A stretch of 64,000 nucleotides of DNA from an uncultured Poribacteria bacterium. GTDB taxonomy: Bacteria; Poribacteria; WGA-4E; WGA-3G. The notes under the pieces were generated by a model. That model did no database searches, was not told the DNA's origin, and saw only the letters and a program-made list of their open reading frames with translations. Of the stretch, positions 14,006 to 25,111 are shown in pieces (within the stretch, counting starts at the first letter, position 1; the number at the start of each line of letters is the position of its first letter). A program made the position numbers and the translations under genes. Location: contig OY282383.1 in assembly GCA_958295855.1 (NCBI GenBank), positions 2,150,481 through 2,214,480 of the forward strand, read 5' to 3'.

Positions 14006-15226
14006 ATGGCACTACGAAGTCGAATCTCATCCCGCTTCCTCGTCAACGAACTTGCCACCGCTATATCAGAGGACTGGAGTACTTCGCGTAAGCTCATGCG
14101 TTACCAACTCGCGAAAGAAAGCTTTAATTGGCGACATCCGTTCGGCGCGAAGCGCGGCAAGGGCGATGCCCTTCAGTTGGTTAGCCTCCGAATTACAGAT
14201 ATGTGTAATCTGCGATGTCATTCCTGTGGACAATGGGGTGATAACGGTTACCTCCTTGGGCAATCGCTCAAAGAACTCAAACAACGCGAAGTACCTGTTG
14301 AAACCTACAAGAATCTCGTGGATCAGGTTGTGGATGCAGGCTGGGCCCCCGTGTGGTATATCTGGGGCGGCGAACCAATGCTCTACCCCGGGCTGATTGA
14401 ATTAATGCACTATATCAAGGAGCGCGGGATGCCTATCTCACTCGTTAGCAACGCGACTAACATCGCAAGACGTGCTGACGATATTTTGGAGACATGCAAA
14501 ATTATCTACCTGAGTGTTGACGGGCCCAATGAGGAGATTCACAACACACAGCGCCCCGGCGTATCCGGCAACTATGACAACTTCAAGGATGTCAAAGCCG
14601 CATTGGAAATACTGAGTGCAGAGAAAGCACGCCGGAACCTTGCGTTCCCTTATATTATTCCGCTCAGCTGTGTCACGATGTATAACATCGATGTTGTGGT
14701 TGACCTCTACAAGTTCACCAGCCAATACGCCGACGCGCAAATCTTCTATTTGACCTGGTGGATTGATTCGGAAGCTGCACAAGAGCACACCGAGGAGTTT
14801 GAAAGCCGCTTCGGGTTCAAACCGCAGACGCATTACGGCTGGATAGGCACCTGGAAGGACTTCGACCATGGGGTAATTCTAGATCGATTTGAAGAGATGG
14901 AAAGCCTCTCCGACAAGCAGAAGCGTTGTCCGCCTATTATGATGCCACGGCTAAACACACGCGGCGAAATTCAACGTTATTACACCGATCATCGACAAAC
15001 CTTCGGGTACAACCAATGTGTCAGCATCTACATGACCATGGAGATCGATAGCAACGGTGACGTTAGCCTCTGCCGGGATTATCACGACTATATCATCGGC
15101 AATATCAAAACGGACAAGGTTGTTGATATGTGGAATAACCAGAAGGCGATGAAATTCCGCCAGTCCGTTAGCGAGGACGGCCCAATGCCGGTGTGTCGCC
15201 GCTGTTGTGGGTTGATGGGTTTTTAA
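14006..15226 (+). CDS. Radical SAM/SPASM domain protein
   Basis: 406 residues. GAAAGGAG precedes ATG 14006. CNLRCHSC (residues about 67-74) is the CxxxCxxC motif that binds the SAM-cleaving 4Fe-4S cluster, followed by WGGEPMLYP and SVDGP barrel segments. The C-terminal SPASM region has Cys residues in NQCVSIY, SLCRDYHDY, and CRRCCG, enough for at least one auxiliary cluster. SPASM enzymes modify peptides or sugars; no small precursor peptide is seen beside it, so the substrate is unknown. It resembles cofactor-type radical SAM proteins of uncultured phyla more than a named enzyme. Confidence 0.85.
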   Translation: MALRSRISSRFLVNELATAISEDWSTSRKLMRYQLAKESFNWRHPFGAKRGKGDALQLVSLRITDMCNLRCHSCGQWGDNGYLLGQSLKELKQREVPVETYKNLVDQVVDAGWAPVWYIWGGEPMLYPGLIELMHYIKERGMPISLVSNATNIARRADDILETCKIIYLSVDGPNEEIHNTQRPGVSGNYDNFKDVKAALEILSAEKARRNLAFPYIIPLSCVTMYNIDVVVDLYKFTSQYADAQIFYLTWWIDSEAAQEHTEEFESRFGFKPQTHYGWIGTWKDFDHGVILDRFEEMESLSDKQKRCPPIMMPRLNTRGEIQRYYTDHRQTFGYNQCVSIYMTMEIDSNGDVSLCRDYHDYIIGNIKTDKVVDMWNNQKAMKFRQSVSEDGPMPVCRRCCGLMGF

Positions 15227-15378
15227 CCTGGCACCAGGCGTTCGATAAGATGTTCTATAGCGGGGTACGTTGCCCGGCGTAACCCGTTTTGCCATTCTGG
15301 TAAAACTAACAGCATTCACTCATTTAGGTCTGTATGAGAATGGATTCCGATATCTGTTCGCGTTAATAAAGGAGAACT

Positions 15379-16242
15379 ATGAAAATTGGTTTACGTATTC
15401 CTGGCACAGCACGCCAACTGCCCTTTGCGGATTTCTGTCGTTGGTGTGCTGATAACGGATTTGAAGCCGTTGACATCGGAGAAACCACGCCCGACATTGT
15501 CAAAACCGCGAGGGATGCCGGCTTAGCCATCGGGAGCGCAGATTTGCCAGGGGTCAGCAATCTCCTCAGCGTTAAAAAGTCCAAACAGAAAGCCGGTGCC
15601 GCTGCAGCAAAAGCCGCGATTGAAGCTGCCGCTGACAACGACGTTCACATTATGTTCTGCGTCTTTGTGCCGGAAGATGCCAGCCTTGGGCGCGCAAAAA
15701 ATTTTGATATTTGGAAGCAGACTGTTCCGCCCATTGCCGAATTCGCCGAGTCCAAAGGGGTAACTATCGCAGTCGAAGGCTGGCCGGGGCCCGGCCCCAG
15801 CTATCCCGCGCTTGGATGCACACCGGAGATGTGGCGCGCGATGTTCGCTGAATGTCCCTCTCCAGGGTTAAGTCTCAACTATGACCCGTCGCACCTCATC
15901 AGAATTGGTATTGACTACCTACGCGCCTTAAATGAATTCGCACCGTATGTCCGTCACGTCCATGGGAAGGATACCGTCTTTGACGAAGAAGCACTCTACC
16001 TGCACGGCAATTTGGGGCCGAGTTTCCAGGATGCACGCGGCTTTGGCGAAGATTGGTGGCGTTATACCATTCCTGGCGATGGCGTTGTAGATTGGCTGAA
16101 AGTAGTCCAACGCTTAGAGGACGAAGACTTTGACGGTATTGTCAGCGTTGAACTTGAAGATTACCGTTATTGGCGAACGTGGGAAGCAGAATCTGATGGC
16201 TTGCGCCGCTCACGCGAATACCTTGCACAGTTTGTCCGGTAG
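15379..16242 (+). CDS. Sugar phosphate isomerase/epimerase, TIM-barrel (AP endonuclease 2 superfamily)
   Basis: 287 residues, AAAGGAG before ATG 15379. Barrel segments include IAVEGWPG (metal-binding Glu), LNYDPSHL (Asp and His), VRHVHGKD (His) and IVSVELED (Glu), the metal ligand set of xylose-isomerase-like epimerases such as IolE and hydroxypyruvate isomerase. It probably interconverts ketose or inosose substrates. A phytanoyl-CoA dioxygenase-like gene follows on the same strand, a pairing that suggests small-molecule catabolism, but the substrate cannot be named. Confidence 0.85.
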   Translation: MKIGLRIPGTARQLPFADFCRWCADNGFEAVDIGETTPDIVKTARDAGLAIGSADLPGVSNLLSVKKSKQKAGAAAAKAAIEAAADNDVHIMFCVFVPEDASLGRAKNFDIWKQTVPPIAEFAESKGVTIAVEGWPGPGPSYPALGCTPEMWRAMFAECPSPGLSLNYDPSHLIRIGIDYLRALNEFAPYVRHVHGKDTVFDEEALYLHGNLGPSFQDARGFGEDWWRYTIPGDGVVDWLKVVQRLEDEDFDGIVSVELEDYRYWRTWEAESDGLRRSREYLAQFVR

Positions 16243-16355
16243 GGTGTCAGGTGCTTCTGTAGGTGCGCCCAATTATCTATAAGAGGCAACAGCGTAACCT
16301 AATTCTGCGTTTCTGTAGGCGTGGTTTTTAACCGCGCACCCAAGGAGAATTTACC

Positions 16356-17249
16356 ATGAACGGAGAATGTCTTAATCACCTGCTAACAGAAGAAGAACAT
16401 CAGCACTTTGAAGAACAAGGCTACCTTTATGTGCCGAATGCCCTATCACCAGATATGGTGGCGCAGCTCACATACGCCGTAGACACCTTGCATAACAAAG
16501 CCCTCGCCACGGGGAGAGCAAAGCCTGGTAGCCACTGGGGCTGGTCGGATTTCTTAGGAGCCGACGATGCGTTCTTAAATCTCGTCGATCTGCCCACGAC
16601 GTTACCCAAAGTCTGGGGAATCTTAGGCTGGAATATCTACCTGTACCACGCGCACATGCACGTCAAGCCGCCAGCACCCCCAGATGCCAAAGAGGGCGAA
16701 GGGTGGTTGGAATGGCACCAAGACAGCGGGCGCGTTAACATTGAGATGGAAACCCACCCACGCCCTCGTCTCTCCCTAAAAGTCGCGTATTTCCTCACAG
16801 ATGTCTCTGAACCCGGGCGTGGCAACTTTTATATTCGCCCCGGTAGTCACCGCTCGGAGATGCCCGTTCCGGCGTTTGAAATCAGTCGAGATCCGCGTGA
16901 GCAAACCGCTGACGATGTCCCTGACGATGCAATGCCGGTCTGCGTCAAGCCGGGAACCGCCGTGCTGTTCGACAGGCGACTCTGGCACTCGCGCAGTCCG
17001 AACAACTCCCAAATGACCCGGAAGGCACTCTTCTACGGCTACGGGTATCGTTGGATTCGCCCTAAAGACGAGATGACGGTTGAACCACTCTACGAACGCT
17101 GCGATGCGATTCGCAGGCAACTGCTCGGTGCCGCTGTCAGAAACAACGGCCGCTATGTTCCGACTGAAGAGGATGTTCCGCTGCGCGGCTGGCTCATTGA
17201 GCAATTTGGCGAGAAGCCCGCGTATGCGATGGGCCCCCGGCACGCTTAA
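16356..17249 (+). CDS. Phytanoyl-CoA dioxygenase (PhyH) family protein, first of four
   Basis: 297 residues; CAAGGAG lies before ATG 16356. Iron ligands of the 2-oxoglutarate fold are visible as WHQDSGR (His, Asp) and RLWHSRSPN (His), with an Arg in TRKALFYG that can bind 2-oxoglutarate. The family hydroxylates diverse small molecules; the name reflects homology, not the substrate. It is one of four such genes in the window (16356, 38809, 52365, 57361), mutually divergent, so they are likely to have different substrates. Confidence 0.85.
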   Translation: MNGECLNHLLTEEEHQHFEEQGYLYVPNALSPDMVAQLTYAVDTLHNKALATGRAKPGSHWGWSDFLGADDAFLNLVDLPTTLPKVWGILGWNIYLYHAHMHVKPPAPPDAKEGEGWLEWHQDSGRVNIEMETHPRPRLSLKVAYFLTDVSEPGRGNFYIRPGSHRSEMPVPAFEISRDPREQTADDVPDDAMPVCVKPGTAVLFDRRLWHSRSPNNSQMTRKALFYGYGYRWIRPKDEMTVEPLYERCDAIRRQLLGAAVRNNGRYVPTEEDVPLRGWLIEQFGEKPAYAMGPRHA

Positions 17250-17254
17250 TTTTT

Positions 17255-17430
17255 GCTATCACCGTAGGGCGAGGCCCCCCGTGCCTCGCCACGCGTAATC
17301 TGTAGGGCGAGCCCCCCGTGCCTCGCCATCGCAGCTTATTATTGTAGGGCCCCTTATCTTAGTGGTGCTGTGCCTTCTGGTTTGGGCCTGGCTACGGGGA
17401 TGAGTCTCTCCCGTGCCTCGCCATGCTTGT
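17255..17430 (+). repeat. GTAGGGCGAG...CCTCGCC palindromic repeats
   Basis: Three imperfect copies of GTAGGGCGAG followed by CCCGTGCCTCGCC, at about 17263, 17299 and 17344 (the last degenerate, with its right arm near 17412). The arms GGCGAGG and CCTCGCC can pair. A variant is at 18706-18732. No gene is seen from 17250 to 17558. Confidence 0.75.
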
Positions 17431-17480
17431 TTTAATCGTAAGCCGAGATTCGCGTGATTGCCATTGCACACTTTAAAAAC

Positions 17481-17509
17481 TTGAAATTTCCAAACACTTA
17501 GGGTAATAT
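17481..17509 (+). promoter_or_regulatory. Promoter for PIN toxin pair
   Basis: TTGAAA (17481-17486), a 17-base spacer and TAATAT (17504-17509). The next start codon is 17559. Confidence 0.6.
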
Positions 17510-17558
17510 ACTTGTATCTTTCATTTAACGGAGATTAACAGAGAAAATTAACTTCACG

Positions 17559-18050
17559 ATGCTACTTACGGACAGAAAACCGAAAGTCTACATTGAAACC
17601 ACAGTCGTTAGCTATTTAGCCGCCCGCCCCAGCCGAGATGCGACTATAGCCGCTCGTCAGCGGTTAACCTGGCAGTTTTGGGAAGAACATGCACATAGAT
17701 TTGAATTGGTGATTTCCCCTACAGTTATTTCCGAAATTAGGAGGGGCAATGCGGAAATGGCTCAACACCGCCTCAACCTGGTATCAGATATGACCAGATT
17801 GCCAACGTCATACTTAACTTCAAATCTTACGCAAAACCTGCTAGATGCAGGAGCAATACCACGAAACGCCGAGGCTGATGCAACGCATATAGCGATTGCA
17901 GCGGTTTACAATATTGAGTACCTTGCAACGTGGAACTATAAACATATCATCAACTCGCACAAGCGTCAGCATATCGAACAAGTCTGTCTAGATAACGGTT
18001 TTCAACCTGCGCGCATTTGTACACCAGAAACCCTAATTGAGGTAAACTAG
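17559..18050 (+). CDS. PIN-domain toxin (VapC-like)
   Basis: 163 residues. The acidic PIN residues are seen in KVYIETTVVSYL, ISPTVISEI and NAEADATHIAIA, and LATWNYKHI is a conserved late strand. The first position is Glu rather than the common Asp, as in one subgroup of bacterial PIN proteins. PIN toxins cleave RNA. It ends one base before the next gene, whose N-terminus matches the short antitoxin usually paired with this PIN subgroup. A promoter is at 17481-17509; GGAG at about 17530 is far from the ATG, so the start may be less certain. Confidence 0.75.
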   Translation: MLLTDRKPKVYIETTVVSYLAARPSRDATIAARQRLTWQFWEEHAHRFELVISPTVISEIRRGNAEMAQHRLNLVSDMTRLPTSYLTSNLTQNLLDAGAIPRNAEADATHIAIAAVYNIEYLATWNYKHIINSHKRQHIEQVCLDNGFQPARICTPETLIEVN

Positions 18051-18051
18051 A

Positions 18052-18696
18052 ATGACACCCGATCCCATTCTTGAAGAATGCTACCGCATCAAGGAAGAAT
18101 ATAGTGCCCAATTCAAAGATGTGCAAGCCTTCTTTGAACACTTAAAAGAGATAGAAGGAGAGGAAAAGTGGAAAGGTAGGAAATATGCCGCGCCCCCACA
18201 ATACCTTGAATTCAACGTCACAGCCGAACATCTTAAATTTGTGATCTGCCGTGCGAAAAAAGCTAACAAGTACCCACAAATCATTGAACTGCTCAAACGG
18301 CTCCAAATTGGACTGATAACCTGCGACGTGACAAAACAGCACGCAAATAGGGATTTCGGGGCAACCCTACAGGCTGAAACCGCTCGCGCCCTTATACAGG
18401 ATTGGGCAATCGCAGCGATCCAGTTCCTCCTCAACGAAGACAGCGACTTGCAATCCGAAACCTCTCCGATTGCAGTAGAGATTCGCCAGATTTTGACCGC
18501 GTGGTTGCCCGACTTCGTCGCGCTAAACTTTGCGTTAGAACTCTCGGAAGAGATGCAAATCACAGCGAAACCGATCGTCGGCGTTGACAAGCGAGAAGAC
18601 CGGGAGTATCTCGCGAGCGCGCACCTCCAAATTAGAATGAAGCGCGGCGAGATGCCAGAAGGATTGACACAAATTTTGAACCGTTTCAGAATTTAA
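18052..18696 (+). CDS. Antitoxin-like N-terminus joined to unknown C-terminal domain
   Basis: 214 residues. The first about 45 (MTPDPILEECYRIKEEYSAQ ... FFEHLKEIE) look like the small partner protein that accompanies PIN toxins, normally 60-90 residues in total. Here the frame continues for about 170 more residues, helical and with no domain I recognise (from KYAAPPQYLEFNV to the end). It may be a true fusion, or a recombination between an antitoxin gene and an unrelated ORF. GAGGTAA gives a good ribosome binding site and the gene follows the toxin after one base, so the two are translationally coupled. Confidence 0.6.
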   Translation: MTPDPILEECYRIKEEYSAQFKDVQAFFEHLKEIEGEEKWKGRKYAAPPQYLEFNVTAEHLKFVICRAKKANKYPQIIELLKRLQIGLITCDVTKQHANRDFGATLQAETARALIQDWAIAAIQFLLNEDSDLQSETSPIAVEIRQILTAWLPDFVALNFALELSEEMQITAKPIVGVDKREDREYLASAHLQIRMKRGEMPEGLTQILNRFRI

Positions 18697-18731
18697 GAAG
18701 GTCCTTGTAGGACGAGGTCTTGTACCTCGCT

Positions 18732-18974
18732 ATGCCTGTTGTAAGCGTAGGCCTAGGGCCCCATGCCTCAGTCCTACATAACATACTACTACAGCGGCGA
18801 GTATTTGACATCGGTCTCACTTTGACGCTGGTTGGCTTTTTGCTCAATCTGCAAGGGCTTATCTTAGTGAACTTAAGGCTGCTGGGCATTCCCTTGATTG
18901 CCTGGGCGCGATGTGCTAAAGTGGTGCATGAGTTTAATGCGGCAATCAAGGTTCTCCTAAGTCTTGACTGCTGA
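18732..18974 (+). CDS. Possible small hydrophobic protein
   Basis: An 80-residue frame from ATG 18732, in a gap otherwise without genes, with a hydrophobic core (FDIGLTLTLVGFLLNLQGLI). It starts next to a GAGGTC/ACCTCG palindrome that is a dispersed repeat, has no clear ribosome binding site, and the opposite strand is open as well (18686-19012). Treat as doubtful. Confidence 0.25.
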   Translation: MPVVSVGLGPHASVLHNILLQRRVFDIGLTLTLVGFLLNLQGLILVNLRLLGIPLIAWARCAKVVHEFNAAIKVLLSLDC

Positions 18975-18989
18975 GAATGAGGTTCTCTC

Positions 18990-19298
18990 ATGAAACTCGG
19001 ATGGTGGAACAAAAAGGTTAAATTTTGGAGTACCGACTATAAACTAGTAATCTGGACAGGCGTTTTTTCTGTTGGTGTCGCTGTCCTGGTGTCAGTCTTG
19101 GATATGCTAGAGGGGTTTCCTCTGCCAAGGTGGGTTCTGCCGTGGGGGTTATATATCGGGATACTGGCGACGATCTGGAGTGTGCGGTCCGCCTTGGTGA
19201 CTCTTGACAAAAAGCCGGAGACAATTTTAGTTGGGAAGCTTCTTTTATCAGCAGTTTCTTGCCTTTTACTCATGGTGTTGTTGAGTTTGATTAAATAA
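18990..19298 (+). CDS. Small three-helix membrane protein
   Basis: 102 residues, unrecognised. A basic aromatic N-terminus (KLGWWNKKVKFW) is followed by three hydrophobic segments at about residues 19-39, 49-68 and 81-101. TGAGGT precedes the ATG. It converges with the minus-strand microprotein that ends at 19306. Function unknown. Confidence 0.55.
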   Translation: MKLGWWNKKVKFWSTDYKLVIWTGVFSVGVAVLVSVLDMLEGFPLPRWVLPWGLYIGILATIWSVRSALVTLDKKPETILVGKLLLSAVSCLLLMVLLSLIK

Positions 19299-19305
19299 CT
19301 GAGGG

Positions 19306-19473
19306 TTAATCAATCATACGGCGTAGCATAATGCTACATGGAGTCGTCTCTACTGGTGCCTGTTGCTCCCTGATGTGCACTGGGGATGTCGCCGTAGCAT
19401 ACACGAGAAAGCAGGCAAGGATGCCACCTACCGCAAGTACTCCCAAGCTGTAAAGAAAATGGGAACTTTTCAT
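19306..19473 (-). CDS. 55-residue single-pass microprotein
   Basis: On the minus strand an ATG at 19473 is preceded by AAGGAGAA and opens a 55-residue frame to TAA at 19306. It has a hydrophobic segment at residues 6-27 (FLYSLGVLAVGGILACFLVY) and a polar tail. The ATG is one base after the stop of the 462-residue protein gene, so the two are coupled in one operon. Both have a single N-terminal membrane helix. Function unknown. Confidence 0.65.
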   Translation of the reverse strand: MKSSHFLYSLGVLAVGGILACFLVYATATSPVHIREQQAPVETTPCSIMLRRMID

Positions 19474-19474
19474 T

Positions 19475-20863
19475 TCAATTCTCCTTCTGTCTTTGGAGAA
19501 AGCGTTCTACATGTGTAGCAACCTCTGCATCAACGGCTTTCAACCTGCTTACCCCTTCTTTTGGACCGTGGAGACTGAGTATCTGTATGGCCTGATTGAA
19601 TCGTGCGGAGGAAAAACGTTCACGCAGCTCGGCTTTAAAGCTTTCCTCAGAAAATAGTCCCAGCGATGTGTCTGTCATGCTGCTCTCCGAGGCTCTGTGA
19701 CTCGGAGAGAGGTGTCGACTCAATGCGGCTTCAATTTCTGCATCAGTCATCTCCAAGAACCCATCTATCGGAATACCGACAGTCTGTTCAAAAAACTGGC
19801 GCATCTCTTCCCCCTCGGAGGAGTCTGACGTTTTGAATTCAGCGAGGGACTCCTTCCACGAATTAACTTCTTCTTCCGTGATGATGGGTTCTGGATATTC
19901 CTGTGGGAGTTCTGGCGGCATCCCAACTGACGTGTCCACCTGCTGTGCTGATGTTTGCTTACCTTCTGTATCAACATAAACATCTTTGTATTCTACAGAA
20001 AAACGTATCCCTTCATGTTCGGGTGGCGGTAGCGGTGTTTCCCAGGGCGGCCTGTTCTCTAACCGATGCACATATGCCTCTATCTCTTGATAAATAATTG
20101 GATCGTTACCACCGCCGCTCATAGAACCGGTATATATTTCCTTAACAGTGCCGTCCGGATAATGGATCCTGTCTTTATAGACGGTGAGCATATTCGGGTA
20201 GATTTTTGTGTACCCCCCAGTTTCATTTTTCTGTAAGCCCACAATGTCCGGATGCGTCTTTTTTAATTCTGCAAAAACCCTTGCCATTTCACGAGCTTCC
20301 TCCCCATGATTTTGCAGAATGGCGCGCCGGTGTTTAAGGATGGAGAGGAGTGCTTCTTTTGCACTCGGCAACATGTCTTCGTCTGCCTTCACCTCTTCTA
20401 TGGCTGCGGTGAGGTCAACGAGTTCTTCTTGCCGCTTTTGCTGACGTTCATAGGCTTCTTCATGACTTTCTGTCGGTGCATGTGGTTCTAAGCCGATCTC
20501 CGGATTCCCAAGCATTAACGCCTCAATATGTTCCACAAACCGTTCATATTCCGCTTGCGGCAGCAAGGGGCCACGTTGAGCATTGAAAAGTCTGTCTAAT
20601 GCGAAAGTACTATCAAGATACACTTTTTTTTCTTCAGGTGTTAATGTGCCTGAAAGGGCATACAACTTGTCGAGATGCACTTGTGCTTCTTTGCGGACAT
20701 CTGACTCTTGATGAGGTGGTTGGGGAATTGATGCTGCCTCTGGCACCTGTGCTTTTTTGCGGACGTTTTGATTTTGATACCTCGAGCGAAAGACAAAAAA
20801 AGCACAACCGAGTGCTGCGATGCACAATAGGGCAATGATGGCGATTCTCTTTCGATCCAACAC
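19475..20863 (-). CDS. Membrane-anchored acidic protein of unknown function
   Basis: 462 residues from GTG 20863, with GGGGGA upstream. One N-terminal membrane helix (residues about 8-25), then a charged, Glu/Lys-rich extracytoplasmic part. VRKKAQV and VRKEAQV about 21 residues apart are a short internal duplication near the anchor. Residues about 130-200 are coiled-coil-like. A central HYPDGTVKEIY segment looks like a small beta domain. No enzyme motif is recognised. It is cotranscribed with the microprotein at 19306-19473. Confidence 0.7.
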   Translation of the reverse strand: MLDRKRIAIIALLCIAALGCAFFVFRSRYQNQNVRKKAQVPEAASIPQPPHQESDVRKEAQVHLDKLYALSGTLTPEEKKVYLDSTFALDRLFNAQRGPLLPQAEYERFVEHIEALMLGNPEIGLEPHAPTESHEEAYERQQKRQEELVDLTAAIEEVKADEDMLPSAKEALLSILKHRRAILQNHGEEAREMARVFAELKKTHPDIVGLQKNETGGYTKIYPNMLTVYKDRIHYPDGTVKEIYTGSMSGGGNDPIIYQEIEAYVHRLENRPPWETPLPPPEHEGIRFSVEYKDVYVDTEGKQTSAQQVDTSVGMPPELPQEYPEPIITEEEVNSWKESLAEFKTSDSSEGEEMRQFFEQTVGIPIDGFLEMTDAEIEAALSRHLSPSHRASESSMTDTSLGLFSEESFKAELRERFSSARFNQAIQILSLHGPKEGVSRLKAVDAEVATHVERFLQRQKEN

Positions 20864-20924
20864 AATGCTGTCCCCCTTGAAGTGGATGGCACTCCCTGTC
20901 TACGTTGCTTGTATTAGATTCCTG

Positions 20925-21045
20925 CGAGGCACGGAGACGCCGCGCTACGGTATCTTAGGCGGCACCTCTTATATTTATGAGATAGGTTCTAGAGATTCGC
21001 ATTTGGTATGTTACCCCTGCTTTGCAGGGGCTAATACCCTATCAG
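20925..21045. repeat. Intergenic repeats between unknown gene and ligA
   Basis: CTGCGAGGCACGGAGACGCC near 20927 and the palindrome CCCCTGCTTTGCAGGGG at 21014-21030 with GGTATGTTA before it. No gene is seen from 20864 to 21078. Confidence 0.7.
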
Positions 21046-21078
21046 ACTAGGGAAAACAGGCTGACACTGAAGGATGCC

Positions 21079-23202
<2,124 letters not shown>

Positions 23203-23327
23203 CTACCTATACCTGTTATCATAGACATACGCAGTGAAACCGAACACCCACCTAAATACTTTGAACACACTGAAAACTTCAAAATCCGCGTCATCTGCGA
23301 CATCCGCGATACTCCGCGATTTGCGGC

Positions 23328-23366
23328 GTAATGGTATCATCCCCTGCTTTGCAGGGGTAATATACC
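23328..23366. repeat. CCCCTGCTTTGCAGGGG palindrome
   Basis: At 23341-23357, with GGTATCAT before and TAATATACC after, so the palindrome extends to the flanks. It lies between the converging ends and starts of ligA and the aldehyde dehydrogenase. Confidence 0.85.
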
Positions 23367-23420
23367 ACTGCGCCCATAAGCGACGTGCATTCAGACAATG
23401 TGCACCGCTTCATCTTTGCC

Positions 23421-24851
23421 TCACAACGTATGCACGGACAAATTGTTTGCAAGCGTTAACCGTCTCTGGCGTGTGAAGGTGCGGGGCCGAGTAAACCCTT
23501 CACCTGTCGGTGCGGCGATAGTCATCGCCAAGAACCCCTCGCCTTCCAATCCACAACAGGCATAAGAGGGGGCGTTAACAACTGTAACAGTACAATCCAT
23601 CGATTTCGTGAACTGCGTGATGCGTGCGGTGTTATTGGTGTGGAGCATAGCGGTATGCCCTCGTCCGCCATCAGCCGTGACTGCGCCGCTGAGTGCCTCG
23701 TCAAAATCACGGCACCGAACGACTGGCAGAATCGGCATCAGGTATTCGTTGATGACAAACCCGTGGTCGGCCGGCACCTCCACGACAATAGCAACGGTCT
23801 GGGCGGGTGCTGTAATACCGGCTGCGTCTAAAATAGTCTTCGCATCCTTGCCGATGTATTCCTTGTTAGATTCGCCGTTTTCAGTGACAACAGCTTCAAG
23901 TGCCTCGCGTTGACTGGAGCCAAGCAGATGGCCCCCGTTCTGCGTTAATTCGCGAACCGTTTCATTTGCGACGGACTCAATCACAAAGAGTGCTTTTTCC
24001 CCGATGCAGAGCAGGTTATTGTCAAAACTCGTACCTGCAATGACATGCTTTGCTGCTTGTGGGATGTTAGCCGTTTCGTCAATAATCGCGGGTGGATTGC
24101 CGGGGCCTGCCGCGATTGCCTTTTTACCGCTTGATAACGCCGCCCTAACTACGCTTTGCCCGCCGGTTGCAACCAGCATGGCGATGTCAGGATGCTCCAT
24201 AATCTGCTTCGCAGTACGCAGGCTCGCGTTGGCAACAGAGGTAAGCAGATTGGCGGGCCCGCCTGCCTTCACAATTGCCTCGTTGATAACGTGCATCGTT
24301 TCTTCCGTGCATTCACGAGCGTTCGGGTGCGGGCTAAACACAATAGTGTTGCCAGCCGCCAGCATAATAATTGCATGGTTAATCACCGTCGACGTCGGAT
24401 TGGTGGTGGGCGTAATCGAATTAATGACTCCGAAGGGGACGTACTCAATCAAAAGCGTGCCAGCATCCCCCGAGCTCGCCTCAGACTCGAGGTCTTCCAC
24501 CCCCGGTGAAAGGGTTACAGCACCTTCATTTTTCATCAACTTGTGTTCCGGATTGCCCATTTTCGTCTCTTGAACCGCAAATTCAGCGAGGCGTTTTGCG
24601 TTATCAAGTGAAACTTGTTTAATTGCGTCAATAATCTCGCGTCTTTTGGCAAACCCAAGCCTGATAAGGGATGTCTGTGCCACTTTTGCTGCGGCAACAG
24701 CCTCATCCACAGTCGCGAAAACCCCTGACCGGCATGTAGCGGCAGCCCCTGTTCTGCCCAAGGGTGTCGCAGCAACCGGGCCGTCTTGCTGTAGCGTTGT
24801 TAAGACTTGGGCGACAATCTCTTCAATCTGTTTCTCATCAATTTGTGACAT
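23421..24851 (-). CDS. CoA-acylating aldehyde dehydrogenase of a microcompartment (PduP/EutE type)
   Basis: 476 residues. The N-terminal helix DEKQIEEIVAQVLTTL is an amphipathic encapsulation peptide, followed by a flexible linker and the dehydrogenase. The catalytic Cys is in FDNNLLCIGEKA, and GPGNPPAIID and SPHPNARECT are NAD/CoA-site segments; the C-terminal FTRQRR matches the PduP/EutE end. It oxidizes an aldehyde and CoA to acyl-CoA with NAD+ inside a BMC. The aldehyde is unknown: no diol dehydratase, ethanolamine lyase or aldolase is in the window. The shell gene lies 260 bases upstream on the same strand. Confidence 0.92.
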   Translation of the reverse strand: MSQIDEKQIEEIVAQVLTTLQQDGPVAATPLGRTGAAATCRSGVFATVDEAVAAAKVAQTSLIRLGFAKRREIIDAIKQVSLDNAKRLAEFAVQETKMGNPEHKLMKNEGAVTLSPGVEDLESEASSGDAGTLLIEYVPFGVINSITPTTNPTSTVINHAIIMLAAGNTIVFSPHPNARECTEETMHVINEAIVKAGGPANLLTSVANASLRTAKQIMEHPDIAMLVATGGQSVVRAALSSGKKAIAAGPGNPPAIIDETANIPQAAKHVIAGTSFDNNLLCIGEKALFVIESVANETVRELTQNGGHLLGSSQREALEAVVTENGESNKEYIGKDAKTILDAAGITAPAQTVAIVVEVPADHGFVINEYLMPILPVVRCRDFDEALSGAVTADGGRGHTAMLHTNNTARITQFTKSMDCTVTVVNAPSYACCGLEGEGFLAMTIAAPTGEGFTRPRTFTRQRRLTLANNLSVHTL

Positions 24852-25111
24852 TCAGCCCTCCAATACTTAAGTAGGCACGCCCTGAAACCAACGCGGTCCG
24901 CGGCATATCGCGAGTGTGCGCGCAAGCGTAAACTTGCCTACCAAGCGCATGCTTTTAAAATGCCCATTCGCGGTTTTTGCCCCAACAGGTTTGGATCGAA
25001 TCAAGGGACAATGCCTTAATAGCGTTCGTCGGAGAATAAATTGAAACCCTCTTCACTCTTCCCGTAAGGCGCGACACCTATATCGCGCCCGGTCCAACGC
25101 AAATAATGGGT

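Noticed and set aside
18686..19012. 108-codon minus-strand frame
   Set aside because: It has no binding site, is basic and Ser/Thr-rich like an antisense translation, and overlaps the start of the small membrane protein gene.
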